From JAUIIK01 sp963745675 (lineage in GTDB: Bacteria; Chloroflexota; Chloroflexia; Thermomicrobiales; CFX8): a stretch of DNA of 64,000 nt. How positions within the stretch are numbered: position 1 is the first letter of the stretch; every line of letters starts with the position of its first letter. The stretch covers positions 248,001 to 312,000 of the forward strand of contig CAVUYM010000013.1 in assembly GCA_963745675.1 (NCBI GenBank), given 5' to 3'. Shown piece by piece: positions 9,835-19,085 of this stretch. The translations under genes were made by a program, and so were the position numbers. The notes under the pieces were generated by a model. That model was not told where the DNA came from. It was given only the letters and a program-made list of their open reading frames with translations, and searched no databases.

Positions 9835-10054
9835 GGGAACATCCGGGAAAGTCCTAAGCTCGTTGTCAAGTCTGGGCTGTCTAGAACGTGAGTGTACCAG
9901 AATATCGTAGGGGTGCGCCTCGTCACTCGACCGCGGCCATTGAGCACATGTGTACGTATGCGGGTCGGGATCAAGCCTGCACCCACTACGAAAGATCGAC
10001 ACCCATGAGATTTCGCCTTGCAAAATCGCAACCTGCTGTAAACAGGTTGAGCGA

Positions 10055-10546
10055 CTAGCCGCGTTCTCCGCAGCAATTGATTTCGTCGAGGGTGAACGCG
10101 ATATCACGTGAAACCAGCCCGTCTTCGAATTCGACGGCTTTGAGATAGACGTAAACGTTCGGGTCGCTGTGAGTGAAGCCGCTTGGCCAGCATCCGCCGT
10201 TGTCGACATCATTGAGTTTGTAGAACTCTTCCGGTGTAATGCGTACGCCGGTCAGGCTGTGCATGCCATCGATGATGAACCAGTAAACCGGCTCTCCGTT
10301 GCGATCTCCGGCGTAGGCCATGTGTCGGACACAACCGCGCGGGAAGCGGTAGGTTGGCCCGTCTTCTTTGGGCTCACCGATATCGACGGCCCGCAGGGAG
10401 AGGATCTTGTTGTTGGATTGTCTGAGGTCGATCGAGCCGATGTAGGTCGGTTTGCCATCACCGATCGGAGTGATAATTACCCGAACATCGCCCTCGTTGC
10501 ACTCATGTGCGGCTTCGATCAGAGCGGTTACCAGCGATTCTTGCAT
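10055..10546 (-). CDS. Uncharacterised protein, paralogue B (Cys-Cys-Gly tail)
   Basis: A 163-residue protein with ATG at 10546. It starts MQESLVTALIEAAHECNEGD, contains predicted beta-strand segments (VRVIITPIGDGKPTYIGSID; VYWFIIDGMHSLTG) and ends LDEINCCGERG. Its ends match paralogue A: a helical start, a VIIT-type strand, a final FTLD/VSDV strand and then CCG-x-R. No known motif or signal peptide. About 300 bp separate it from paralogue A. The conserved vicinal Cys pair could bind metal or form a disulfide (inference). Confidence 0.65.
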   Translation of the reverse strand: MQESLVTALIEAAHECNEGDVRVIITPIGDGKPTYIGSIDLRQSNNKILSLRAVDIGEPKEDGPTYRFPRGCVRHMAYAGDRNGEPVYWFIIDGMHSLTGVRITPEEFYKLNDVDNGGCWPSGFTHSDPNVYVYLKAVEFEDGLVSRDIAFTLDEINCCGERG

Positions 10547-10639
10547 CGATCCTTCTCTTCCCTGTCTTACTATGACGTGCAGGACTTCTCCGGCCCGTGT
10601 TCTCGCATGGAAAGCCCGTTCATACGGGATTTTCCCAGT

Positions 10640-11060
10640 CCCCCTAGTCTAGGTGTCGCCGGAGTAAGCGGCTATCAGTAGAGTTACGGATTTTCCACAC
10701 CAGAAGTGGCATTGAGCATGCATCCGTTCCAGGCGCTCAAACGGCCCGGACCTTGGAGACAAGCTCGTTGTCCCTGCGCACGTGAGAAAACCGCTTGGGT
10801 GGGAGCCATTCATCCTCGTCGATGTGCCCGACACCGCCAGAATGACACTCCTACCACCGGACCGGCCGGAGGTGTTCGACCGGCACGAGCATCCGGGCGG
10901 TCATGTTTCGGCTACGGCGTGGACGGAACCGTGTTGGGCACTTCATAGATGCTGCACTGGCTGTGGTCCAGTAGCCAGTTGAGTGGCTCCGGAATAGCGG
11001 CTGATACAGGTCAGCAGACTGCGCTTGGCAGGCACGGTGTGGAGGCGGGTTGCAGCGACG
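10640..11060 (-). pseudogene. Scrambled remnants of a Cys/YTG-motif protein and a P-loop kinase
   Basis: No intact gene. On minus, 11020-10910 reads LTCISRYSGATQ then, after a frameshift, WLLDHSQCSIYEVPNTVPST, which matches the C-terminus of the 15.3 kb secreted protein (CASRWTGG...CTIYEVPGVIP). About 10650-10745 aligns base by base with the 3' end and downstream flank of the kinase gene (14267-14365; shared TGTCGCC, GTAAG, GGCTAT, GGATTTTC, CGTTC and ACGGCC blocks). This is therefore a decayed joint copy of both genes in an order different from the intact locus. Confidence 0.6.
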
Positions 11061-11311
11061 GCTGGAAGAGGCGGTGCCTACGACTGATTCGGGCTGACGA
11101 TTCGAGTCTGTGACGAGCTTCTTCTCCTTCACCTTATTGAATTTTCGCTGATACGTTGACTGAGATAGAAAATCACCATATGTCCGGTATACTGCCCCAG
11201 TTGACAGTAGAAAAATGCATTCTCAGCATGGAACGTGACTGGCACGACGCAGCAGTGATGAGCGCGTTCTGATGTTGTCTCGTTTCCTCCACTGAGAGGA
11301 AGGGTCGAGAC

Positions 11312-12610
11312 ATGAGAATCAACCAGACTGTATCGGACCGGGCGAGCGCGCTGATACCTGGGTTGGGCCGCGTGCCCGCGCTGGTGCTGGGGCTCTTTGC
11401 GCTGGGTATTGGTATTGGCGTGGGAGCGGCTATGGTCGCATTCATGCTCGGAACAATGCGTCCAGGCGAGGTCCAGGCTTCCCACGATGCGAGCGGCAAC
11501 GTGCATGCCTGTGTGAGCAGTTACACCGGTCAGGCGCGCTTTATGCGGCCAGGGCAGGCACCCAACTGTACCGGTGCAGAGTTTTTGGTGGAGCTGGGTG
11601 GGGCCGGTGCGGTAGCTGCGCTACAAGCTCAGGTCGATGCGCTACAAGCACAGGTGCCAGATTGTCTGTCCGACGAGTCGGGCGACGCCGTCTTCACCGG
11701 CTGCGACGTCGAGATTCGCGATGGTCTGGGCAGCACGGATACACAGAATGGCAAGGGCAACCTGATCGTTGGCTACAACGAAAACTCAGAGCTCTTCAAC
11801 CGCGATGGATCCCACAACATCGTCGTCGGCGAGAACCATGGCTACAGCAGCTACGGCGGTCTTGTTGCGGGTTTCCAGAACAGAATTAGCGGCGCTAACG
11901 CCAGCGTCAGTGGCGGGTTCTTTAACCGAGCGACCGGCGAGCGATCGAGCGTCAGCGGCGGATCTGATAACACGGCCAGCGGCAGGGAGTCCAGCGTCAG
12001 CGGCGGGGTCGCGAACGGATCGGCCGGTTTCCGTTCCAGTGTCAGCGGCGGAAATACTAACACGGCCCGTGGCGATCTATCCAGCGTCAGCGGCGGGCAG
12101 CTCAACACCGCTAGTGGCCGCGGATCCAGTGTCAGCGGTGGGGACAATAACCAAGCGAGCGACGAGGGCTCCAGCGTCAGCGGCGGATCTGGTAACACGG
12201 CCAGCGGCGAGTTTTCCAGCATCAGTGGCGGGAATAGCAACGAAGCAAGCGGACTAGATTCCAGCGTTAGCGGTGGCGAGGGCAACATGGCCAGCGGCGA
12301 GTTTTCGAGCGTCAGTGGCGGGAATAGGAACAAAGCAAGCGGCTCAGACTCCAGCGTCAGTGGCGGGTTTGGCAACGAAGCCAGCGGCACTGAATCCAGT
12401 GTCAGTGGAGGAGAGGGCAACGACGCCAGCGGCGCTGAATCCAGTGTCAGTGGAGGGCTCCTCAACACTGCCAGCGGCTTCTATTCCGGCGTAAGCGGTG
12501 GGTTCAAAAACGAGGCTAGCGGCAACTCCTCCGCTGTCAGCGGTGGGAATGGGAGGAGCGCGCCGAACGATGACGACTGGGTTGCGGGCAGTCTGTTCGA
12601 GGACGATTAG
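11312..12610 (+). CDS. Secreted protein with YadA-head-like 15-residue repeats
   Basis: 432 residues, ATG 11312 preceded by AGGAAGGG. Order: a Gly-rich membrane anchor (about residues 22-48), a motif ACVSSYTGQARFM with a later NCTGAEF, a short coiled coil (AALQAQVDALQAQV), a transition region (GKGNLIVGYNENSE, HNIVVGENHG), and then 14 full 15-residue units of the form SSVSGGxxNxASGxx. The repeats resemble the left-handed beta-roll heads of trimeric autotransporter adhesins (YadA/Hep_Hag). The end, DDDWVAGSLFEDD, is acidic; there is no YadA membrane anchor and no LPXTG signal. Probably a cell-surface stalk protein held by its N-terminal helix. Confidence 0.8.
   Translation: MRINQTVSDRASALIPGLGRVPALVLGLFALGIGIGVGAAMVAFMLGTMRPGEVQASHDASGNVHACVSSYTGQARFMRPGQAPNCTGAEFLVELGGAGAVAALQAQVDALQAQVPDCLSDESGDAVFTGCDVEIRDGLGSTDTQNGKGNLIVGYNENSELFNRDGSHNIVVGENHGYSSYGGLVAGFQNRISGANASVSGGFFNRATGERSSVSGGSDNTASGRESSVSGGVANGSAGFRSSVSGGNTNTARGDLSSVSGGQLNTASGRGSSVSGGDNNQASDEGSSVSGGSGNTASGEFSSISGGNSNEASGLDSSVSGGEGNMASGEFSSVSGGNRNKASGSDSSVSGGFGNEASGTESSVSGGEGNDASGAESSVSGGLLNTASGFYSGVSGGFKNEASGNSSAVSGGNGRSAPNDDDWVAGSLFEDD
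11900..12550 (+). repeat. Coding tandem repeat, 45-bp unit
   Basis: Fourteen complete 45-bp units (11900-12529) and a partial fifteenth, each encoding SxVSGG plus nine variable residues with Asn and Ala-Ser-Gly at fixed places. The repeat forces a long mirror open frame on minus, which is not a gene. Confidence 0.9.
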
Positions 12611-12634
12611 CTGTCAAAGCGCACGCATGTCAAC

Positions 12635-12664
12635 CGCCGTGGGAGCCGGTGCTTCCACGGCGGT
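12635..12664 (+). terminator. Terminator after the repeat protein
   Basis: Hairpin with CCGCCGTGG and CCACGGCGG in its arms, followed directly by TTTCTT, 25 bp after the stop codon at 12610. A good intrinsic terminator. Confidence 0.75.
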
Positions 12665-12899
12665 TTCTTGCCTGTCACGTCTCGCGGATGGCCGGCTCGC
12701 GGGTTCGAACGAATCGTAACGTTCGTCCAGACCCCGCCTCAATCCAAATCGGTCTGTGCTGGTCGCATCCACTGTTGGGCGTATGGCTGCGGGACTGCGC
12801 AGGTGTATGTAAACATATCGACCAATGGGGGATCGAGAAGCAATCGTCGCGATCTACTAGCGGAGGCCCTTCCGCGCGGACGGGCCTCTGTAGATGGAA

Positions 12900-13140
12900 A
12901 TATGGAGTGGCGGGGATGGTGTTCGGCACTTCATAGGCCGTGCATTGGCTGCGGTCCAGTATCCAGCGGTTGGCGCCGGTATAGCGGCTGACACAGCTTA
13001 GCAGATCGCCATCATCGGGCAGGACATGCGTCCACATCGACGGCGGGCAGGGCTGGCCATCTCGCAAACGTTCCGGAGGCAGTTACCAGACATCGGGAGT
13101 ATCAAGAAGAAATAGAGTGCCTCCGTCTACCCCGTCAAAC
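12900..13140 (-). pseudogene. Chimeric remnant: kinase fragment joined to Cys/YTG-motif fragment
   Basis: On minus, 13125-13060 encodes TEALYFF then LDTPDVW, then LPPERLRDG. This matches the kinase segment TEALYFFLDTPDVWSLSPEH at 14.7 kb but carries small indels. It continues without a break into CPPSMWTHVLPDDGDLLSCV and then SRYTGANRWILDRSQ plus CTAYEVPNTIPA, which matches the C-terminus of the secreted protein at 15.3 kb. The two parts come from genes that are divergent in the intact locus, so the junction is a rearrangement. No start or full domain remains. Confidence 0.65.
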
Positions 13141-13452
13141 CGCACACCAAATAGTGAATCCGACCATAATGCAGGTCGACCATCAGGCCATGATTCGTTG
13201 AGCCGCTGTGGTTATAGAGACAGGCTCCCCAGAAGTGCTCTCGTCCACTCGGCGAGCGCGAGAGCGTTGCCAGGAACGCGCGGGAGACAATCGGTTCGGG
13301 CGCTATGAAGCGGTCCTTCGCTGACGTGCGGGGCAATGCGTCCGGTGCTTTGGCACTCGCGGGAGATAGAGTGAGAAGGGAATAATTGTGCTATCCCGCA
13401 AGCGCTGTTTATGTTACTCTTTCCCGACGATCAATACATATGGGAAAGGTAG

Positions 13453-13994
13453 GTGTCTGTGAGAGGCACGCTTGTATCTCGACTGGCATTGGGGCTTGCA
13501 GTGGGATTGGGAACTGGTGCCGGACTGGCGCTCGTGCTGGTCATCGCAGGTGTGCTTGGGACTGGTGAGGCGACAGCTACACACGACGATAGCAGTGTCT
13601 ACCATGCCTGTGTCAGCAAGTACACCGGAGCGACGCGCATCATGCGACCCGGCCAGCCACCGAACTGCAGCTCGGCGGAGTTTGAAGTCGATCTGGGGGC
13701 CGGTGACCCGGCTGAGAATTTGACCTATACGGTACGGACAACCACAAGTGACATTTCCGATTTGCAGCGGGGCAAGCCCAAGACGTCGTGAACTGTGAGA
13801 GTGGTGAAACGGCGATCAGTGGTGGGAGCCAGGTTATCTTTGAGGGCGCGCCGAACATCGTAGGTTGGGTTGACATCAACAAGGGCGGTGGCCCGATTGG
13901 ATCACCGCCGACTGGATGGCGCGGCGATGGGTTCGAGTGGAATGGAGCCTTCGCCGGAACTGTCGTTGAAACCTGGGTGATCTGCGTCTCGTAG
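13453..13994 (+). CDS. Secreted Cys/YTG-motif protein, one frameshift
   Basis: Starts GTG 13453 (or 13459) with AAGG nearby. A Gly-rich signal anchor (residues 8-36) is followed by ACVSKYTGATRIM and NCSSAEFEVDLGAGD, close to the same segment of the 11.3 kb protein. The frame stops at 13791, but the continuation is clear in the next frame: QAQDVVNCESGETAISGG, then EGAPNIVGWVDINKGGGP and a C-terminal VVETWVICVS ending at 13994. The break is at the GGGG run 13769-13772. The Cys-plus-Gly-Gly part resembles the short C-terminal modules common on bacterial surface proteins. Function unknown. Confidence 0.7.
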
Positions 13995-14286
13995 TCGCCC
14001 GCAACGAACAGCAGTCCCCCCAGCGGGTGGTTGGTATTGCTGAGCCTCGAAAATCCAGATTGCTCTACCCGACGCGTTCACGAACCGTCGAGCATGCGAA
14101 CCAGCGCAGTGAGCGGCCACCCATCATGCGAACCTGTCGACTGGCTGGGTAGACCTCCGGCTCATCTGACCAGAGCAGGGCGTGGCTTCTGACGCCGTAT
14201 CAGCGTTCTTGGCGGTGTTGGTCAGGCTGACGCCCCTCTACAGAAATCGCTCTTGTTGCTCTGCTCGATGTCGCCAAAGTAAGTGG
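13995..14286. other. Gene-free stretch between convergent genes
   Basis: About 290 bp with no supported gene. The part next to the kinase stop (14267 onward) is the segment whose decayed copy is seen near 10650. Confidence 0.5.
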
Positions 14287-14970
14287 CTATCTGTACCGTT
14301 CTGGATTTTCTCGAGCGAACGTGGCGTCGAGGATGCGTTCGCTCAAGTTCTCGAACGGCCTGGAAGGAATGACTGGCAGCTTCCGAGCGCGAGCCTCTTC
14401 TGCGATCCACACGCTGAACAGGCGCTTGGCGCGGGCTTCAGCCAGGAGTTCGTGATCTGGACGGTCTTGGGGACCGCGCCCGCGCAGGCGGTAGTTCGCG
14501 TCGAGACGGCCCTCGTCCTGCTCGTCGATGAAGACGATCCCGACTCTATTTGCAGCAACACCTTTGCGGATCTCTGGTCGTTCAAGAATTGAGGGAATGA
14601 TGCCATCGCCTTCAATGATGACCGGACCTGCATTATGGAGGTGGTTGGCGACGACAACCTCGACGGCCGGTGCCATAAGCTCGCCGACATCGATGAGGCC
14701 GTCGCGCAAGTGTTCTGGCGACAGCGACCAGACATCGGGTGTATCAAGGAAGAAGTAGAGCGCTTCGGTTCTCTCTGGCAGTTTGACCCGGCTCCACTGG
14801 AAAGCCAGCCGCAAGTCGTCGACGCCGATCCATGGAATCGCCAGCATCCGGGCGAGCGCCATTGCGGCAGTCGTCTTACCGCTGCCGGAGACGCCGCCGA
14901 TCAGCAAGACCTCCCATGGACGAATCTCAGGTTGTTCGCCGATCTCCAGATCTACGCTCCTGCATGACAA
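14287..14970 (-). CDS. P-loop kinase of the 2-phosphoglycerate-kinase-like type
   Basis: A 227-residue protein. The N-terminal Walker A is LLIGGVSGSGKTTAAMAL, followed by WIGVDDLRLAFQW (substrate/Asp region), VIIEGDGIIPSILE (Walker B-like), and a basic lid RLRGRGPQDRPDHELL. The layout fits small-molecule kinases annotated as 2-phosphoglycerate kinase or AAA-17-like ATPases. It is transcribed away from the secreted protein at 15.3 kb, sharing a 333-bp intergenic region. Degraded copies of it occur at about 10.65 and 13.1 kb, so this gene and its neighbour have been duplicated together before. Substrate not identifiable. Confidence 0.75.
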   Translation of the reverse strand: MSCRSVDLEIGEQPEIRPWEVLLIGGVSGSGKTTAAMALARMLAIPWIGVDDLRLAFQWSRVKLPERTEALYFFLDTPDVWSLSPEHLRDGLIDVGELMAPAVEVVVANHLHNAGPVIIEGDGIIPSILERPEIRKGVAANRVGIVFIDEQDEGRLDANYRLRGRGPQDRPDHELLAEARAKRLFSVWIAEEARARKLPVIPSRPFENLSERILDATFARENPERYR

Positions 14971-15303
14971 CGATGACGGTCACGATCCATCATAGCCATC
15001 TGTCATTGCCACGTCGTTGCCCAGATCCTGTAAGACGATCAAGGGCGACGACGAGGGATTGAGACCGACGCCATTCCCATTCTTCTAATGAGTCTGTAGC
15101 GGGTCTATACTCCGCACGGGATAGGTCGGCGTGCGTTCCAGAGGTGTTTCGGATGTGACAGGACGTTTCCTCAGGACTTCCATCTAGCGTGGTAGATACG
15201 CGCCACCTACCCAATGTGGATGCAGCCGTGACCGAACGCGACAATGTCTGGCTCGCTGAGCCGGACAAACGTGATGACTAAAGGAAAACCGAAAAGAGTA
15301 GGC
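14971..15303. promoter_or_regulatory. Divergent intergenic region
   Basis: 333 bp between the kinase and secreted-protein starts, so it must hold both promoters. I see no clear operator or convincing -35/-10 pair. Confidence 0.4.
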
Positions 15304-16896
15304 ATGAAGATGCCGTTTAATGCCCGTCTCATTCGCCAAATGTCCGTCCGCCATCGCTTGGCGCGGTCTCTAGTTCTCGTGATTTGTCTGTCGTTCATAC
15401 CGCTGTCGTCTGTTGTAGCCGGACATACTCCGAATCCGACGAGTGTGGTCATTGGCGGTAGTCTTCAATCGGAACTCGGCTGTTCCGGCGACTGGGATCC
15501 TGCCTGTGCTATCAGCGGGCTGACCTTCGACAGTTTCGATGATGTCTGGCAAGAGGTCTTTAACATCCCTGCCGGAGATTGGGAATACAAGGCCGCCTTG
15601 AATCAGAGTTGGGACGAGAATTATGGCCTGAACGCCCAGGAAAATGGATCGAACATTACGCTGTCGCTAGCTGCTCTAACCAGCGTCAAGTTCTACTATG
15701 ATCACAAGAGCCACTGGATAACCGACAATCAGACCTCGATCATCGCTGTTGCTCCTGGCGATTTTCAGTCAGAGTTGGGTTGCCCCGGCGACTGGGACCC
15801 GGGCTGTCTGCGTTCCTGGTTGCAGGACCCGGATGGCGACGGCGTCTACACTTTTACGACGACCCTGATACCGGCTGGCGATTATCAAACCAAAGTTGCG
15901 ATCGACGAGTCCTGGGATGAGAATTATGGCGCTGGAGGAACGCCCGACGGAGATAACATCCTCTTCACCGTACCAGCGAACGCTACAGTGACCTTTACGT
16001 ATAACTCGATAACCCACGTGCTGGAGATCAGTTTTGGCCCAGTCGTTGCCGCTCCTGAAGTCTCTCCGTCGCCATCGGATGAAGGCGACAGCGTCGTTGC
16101 CAGCGCCACGTTCACGAGTCCCGGCGTCGGCCCCTACAACTGTACCGTCGATTACGGCGACGGCTCTGGACCGCTGGCGGGCACGATTGTCGGAACAACC
16201 TGTACCGGACCCAACCACATTTACGTCGATGACAGCCCGAGCGGAACATACAGCGTCACCGTCGAGGTAACCGATGAAGACACCGGCACCGGCAGCAACA
16301 GTGTCCAGCACACCGTCAACAATCTCCCACCGACGATCGTTGGAATCACGACGAACGGTCCAGTTCCTCAGGGCCAGCAAGTCACCGTCACGGTTGACGC
16401 CACCGATGCTGGGGCCAACGACGTTCTGAGCTTCCGCTTCGATTGCGACAACAACGGCAGTTACGAGACAGCCGGCATTGCCAACCAGGGCCAGTGCACG
16501 CTCGCTGCTGCGGCAGCCACCTCGACGATTGGTGTTCAGGTCAGCGACGACGACCTGGGCGTGACAACAGGCAGCGTCCAGGTCGACCAGACAGTGACCT
16601 TGTGTGCCAGTCGTATCACCGGCGCACTCTCAGCGGCGCTTGGCGGCAATTGTCCGACCGGTGCGGTCAATTTGACGCTGCCCGCCCTGCAGCCGACTGT
16701 TTTGTGCATCAACAGGTACACAGGGCACATTTCCTGGATTCCAGGTGGCTGTCCATCCACGGGCTGGCGGATGCACGTCGTGCCGAATGATGGGCCGCTC
16801 AATTACTGTGCGAGCCGCTGGACCGGCGGACTGAGAGCGATCTTTGGGGCGCAGGAGTGCACGATCTATGAAGTCCCGGGGGTTATCCCCGGTTAG
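15304..16896 (+). CDS. Secreted multidomain protein: two X25-like domains, PKD-like domain, Cys/YTG modules
   Basis: About 530 residues from ATG 15304 (the frame is open to 15244). A signal peptide (LVLVICLSFIPLSSVVAG) precedes two copies of a pullulanase-X25-like domain: LQSELGCSGDWDPACAIS...AGDWEYKAALNQSWDENYG, repeated as FQSELGCPGDWDPGCLRS...DESWDENYGAG. Next is a PKD-like region (CTVDYGDGSGPLAG, TYSVTVEVTDEDTG), a second Ig-like region with DCDNNGSYE, and C-terminal Cys modules (LCASRITG, LCINRYTG, YCASRWTGGLRAIFG) ending ECTIYEVPGVIPG. X25 and PKD domains bind polysaccharide or mediate surface contacts; no catalytic domain is seen. Probably carbohydrate binding or adhesive. Confidence 0.8.
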   Translation: MKMPFNARLIRQMSVRHRLARSLVLVICLSFIPLSSVVAGHTPNPTSVVIGGSLQSELGCSGDWDPACAISGLTFDSFDDVWQEVFNIPAGDWEYKAALNQSWDENYGLNAQENGSNITLSLAALTSVKFYYDHKSHWITDNQTSIIAVAPGDFQSELGCPGDWDPGCLRSWLQDPDGDGVYTFTTTLIPAGDYQTKVAIDESWDENYGAGGTPDGDNILFTVPANATVTFTYNSITHVLEISFGPVVAAPEVSPSPSDEGDSVVASATFTSPGVGPYNCTVDYGDGSGPLAGTIVGTTCTGPNHIYVDDSPSGTYSVTVEVTDEDTGTGSNSVQHTVNNLPPTIVGITTNGPVPQGQQVTVTVDATDAGANDVLSFRFDCDNNGSYETAGIANQGQCTLAAAAATSTIGVQVSDDDLGVTTGSVQVDQTVTLCASRITGALSAALGGNCPTGAVNLTLPALQPTVLCINRYTGHISWIPGGCPSTGWRMHVVPNDGPLNYCASRWTGGLRAIFGAQECTIYEVPGVIPG

Positions 16897-17009
16897 GCCT
16901 GTGGCCAGGACTCCAGTCCAGCGCTCCCTTCAACTTCTGGCGATTATCCCGGCTGGTTGCTTCTGCTATTCTGATCCCATGATGTAGACGTATATGAGAG
17001 GAACGGTCA

Positions 17010-17321
17010 ATGCCTGCACCACATGACCGCGGCGGCTGGCCAACCGATGAGCCGATCGATCAAGATGACCACGTGTGGGCCGATTGGGAGCACCAGACGC
17101 AGGCGCTCTACAGTGTCTTGTCCCGCAAGGGCATTATGGCCGTTGACGAGCTGCGGGCCGGGATCGAAGCCTTGCCAGCCGACGAATATGAAGCTGATAG
17201 CTACTTCGAGCGCTGGTCAGCATCGATTGAACGGGCGCTGGTGACCAAGGGCATCCTGACGACGGACGAGATCGACGCCAAAGCGGCTGAGGTCGATGAC
17301 CGCTGGCACGCCCATGACTAG
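17010..17321 (+). CDS. Nitrile hydratase/thiocyanate hydrolase beta-type subunit, N-terminal half
   Basis: A 103-residue protein; ATG 17010 has GAGAGGAAC upstream. It carries the helical N-terminal beta-subunit pattern: HQTQALYSVLSRKGIMAVDE, then YFERWSASIERALVTKGILT. In ordinary nitrile hydratase this is fused to the SH3-like half; here the SH3-like half is the next gene. A p14K-type activator is also built from this fold and cannot be excluded. Overlaps the next gene by 8 bp (ATGACTAG), implying translational coupling. Confidence 0.75.
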   Translation: MPAPHDRGGWPTDEPIDQDDHVWADWEHQTQALYSVLSRKGIMAVDELRAGIEALPADEYEADSYFERWSASIERALVTKGILTTDEIDAKAAEVDDRWHAHD

Positions 17322-17627
17322 TAGCGCTATTGCCGGCCGTTTCAAGGTTGGCGACCGGGTACGTGTCGATGACCGCGCCCACGATGGCCACCACCGGACG
17401 CCCTGGTACATCAAAGGTAAAACGGGCACGGTCGTGGCAGACCAGGAAGCCTGGCCGAACCCTGAGACACGAGCCTATGGTGAGACGGGTTTTCCGAAGA
17501 TGCCGGTCTACCGGGTGCTCTTCGAGCAAACCGATCTCTGGGAGGACTACGAAGGACCAGCGACGGATACGTTGATCGTCGATGTCTTCCAGCACTGGCT
17601 GGAGCCCGTTCGAGAAGGAGGATCCGC

Positions 17628-17631
<4 letters not shown>
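17314..17631 (+). CDS. Nitrile hydratase/thiocyanate hydrolase beta-type subunit, C-terminal half
   Basis: About 105 residues from ATG 17314 (frame open to 17296). The SH3-like beta-barrel is clear: FKVGDRVRV, TPWYIKGKTGTVVAD, PKMPVYRVLFEQTDLWEDYE and VDVFQHWLEP. It forms part of the interface that holds the metal-bearing subunit. Having the beta chain split in two matches the three-subunit layout of thiocyanate hydrolase and some nitrile hydratases. Its stop overlaps the start of the next gene (ATGA). Confidence 0.85.
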
Positions 17632-18323
<692 letters not shown>

Positions 18324-18346
18324 ACTGGGATTTGACGGGTATTAGC

Positions 18347-18445
18347 GTAGAGACGCGCCGCTGGCGCGTCTTGGTTTCGGCATCTTTGCCTTGCCTTGAA
18401 AATAGTCGATTCTGTAAATGAGACGCGCCAGCGGCGCGTCTCTAC
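18347..18445. repeat. Inverted repeat, family A, copy 2
   Basis: Arms at 18347-18372 and 18420-18445 (GTAGAGACGCGCCGCTGG and its near complement) around a 47-bp AT-richer centre. Same family as 6093 and 38957. It closes the hydratase operon and could act as a transcript end. Confidence 0.88.
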
Positions 18446-18626
18446 ACGAGGAGGCTGTACTAATAGCAGTTGATCCGGGCAATTTCGTTCGGCTGTATGG
18501 CTATATCAATGGAGATTGTGACGATGACCGGCGAGGGCAAACGGGCCGACAAATGCGGAAACGCTATACGATGCGGACGAAACCCAGGAACTGATCCGCC
18601 AGCTTGCCGGGCAGATCCTGGAAGAC

Positions 18627-19085
18627 ATGACCGCTCGGGATGATGTCTGCCTGGTGGGCATCCAGCGGCGCGGCGACACGTTGGCGCGAAGGCTCCGTGA
18701 GTTGCTTCAGGAGCAATATGCACACGAGATTCCCTGTGGCAGCCTCGACATCACCCTCTACCGCGACGATTTCGATAGCCTCGCCCAACAACCCGTTGTT
18801 GGGAACACTTCGCTGCCATTTGGAGTTGCGGGCAAAACGATCTACCTGGTCGATGACGTGCTCTTCACAGGGCGGACAATCCGCGCCGCGCTGGACGAGC
18901 TATCGGCGCTTGGCAGGCCGTCGCGCATTATTCTGGCCGTGCTGATCGACCGGGGAGGCCGGGAGCTTCCGATCGCCGCCGATCACGTTGCCGCGTCGGT
19001 ATCCGTCGAGCAAGGGCATGAGATTCAGGTGTTCTTTGAAGAAGATGACGGCGAAGATGCCGTATTGCTCCACCGTCGCGCATGA
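18627..19085 (+). CDS. pyrR: PyrR-like uracil phosphoribosyltransferase/attenuation protein
   Basis: A type I phosphoribosyltransferase: VCLVGIQRRGDTLARRL, LDITLYRDDF, the PRPP loop VYLVDDVLFTGRTIRAALDE (here IYLVDDVLFTGRT) and VLIDRGGRELPIAADHVA are all PyrR hallmarks. The family N-terminus continues upstream without an ATG in frame (TLYDADETQELIRQLAGQIL, from about 18556), while ATG 18524 with GGAG upstream is in another frame; one indel near 18551-18556 would join them. PyrR binds pyr mRNA in response to UMP and can make UMP from uracil and PRPP. No other pyr gene is nearby; it overlaps the M20 hydrolase by 4 bp. Confidence 0.85.
   Translation: MTARDDVCLVGIQRRGDTLARRLRELLQEQYAHEIPCGSLDITLYRDDFDSLAQQPVVGNTSLPFGVAGKTIYLVDDVLFTGRTIRAALDELSALGRPSRIILAVLIDRGGRELPIAADHVAASVSVEQGHEIQVFFEEDDGEDAVLLHRRA

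Noticed and set aside
11851..12468. Long Pro/Leu/Ser-rich open frame on minus opposite the surface repeat protein.
   Set aside because: It is the mirror of the 45-bp coding repeats; no start site or family resemblance.
11900..12550. Regular short repeats that could suggest a CRISPR array.
   Set aside because: Units are in frame, encode a 15-residue protein repeat and lack distinct spacers.
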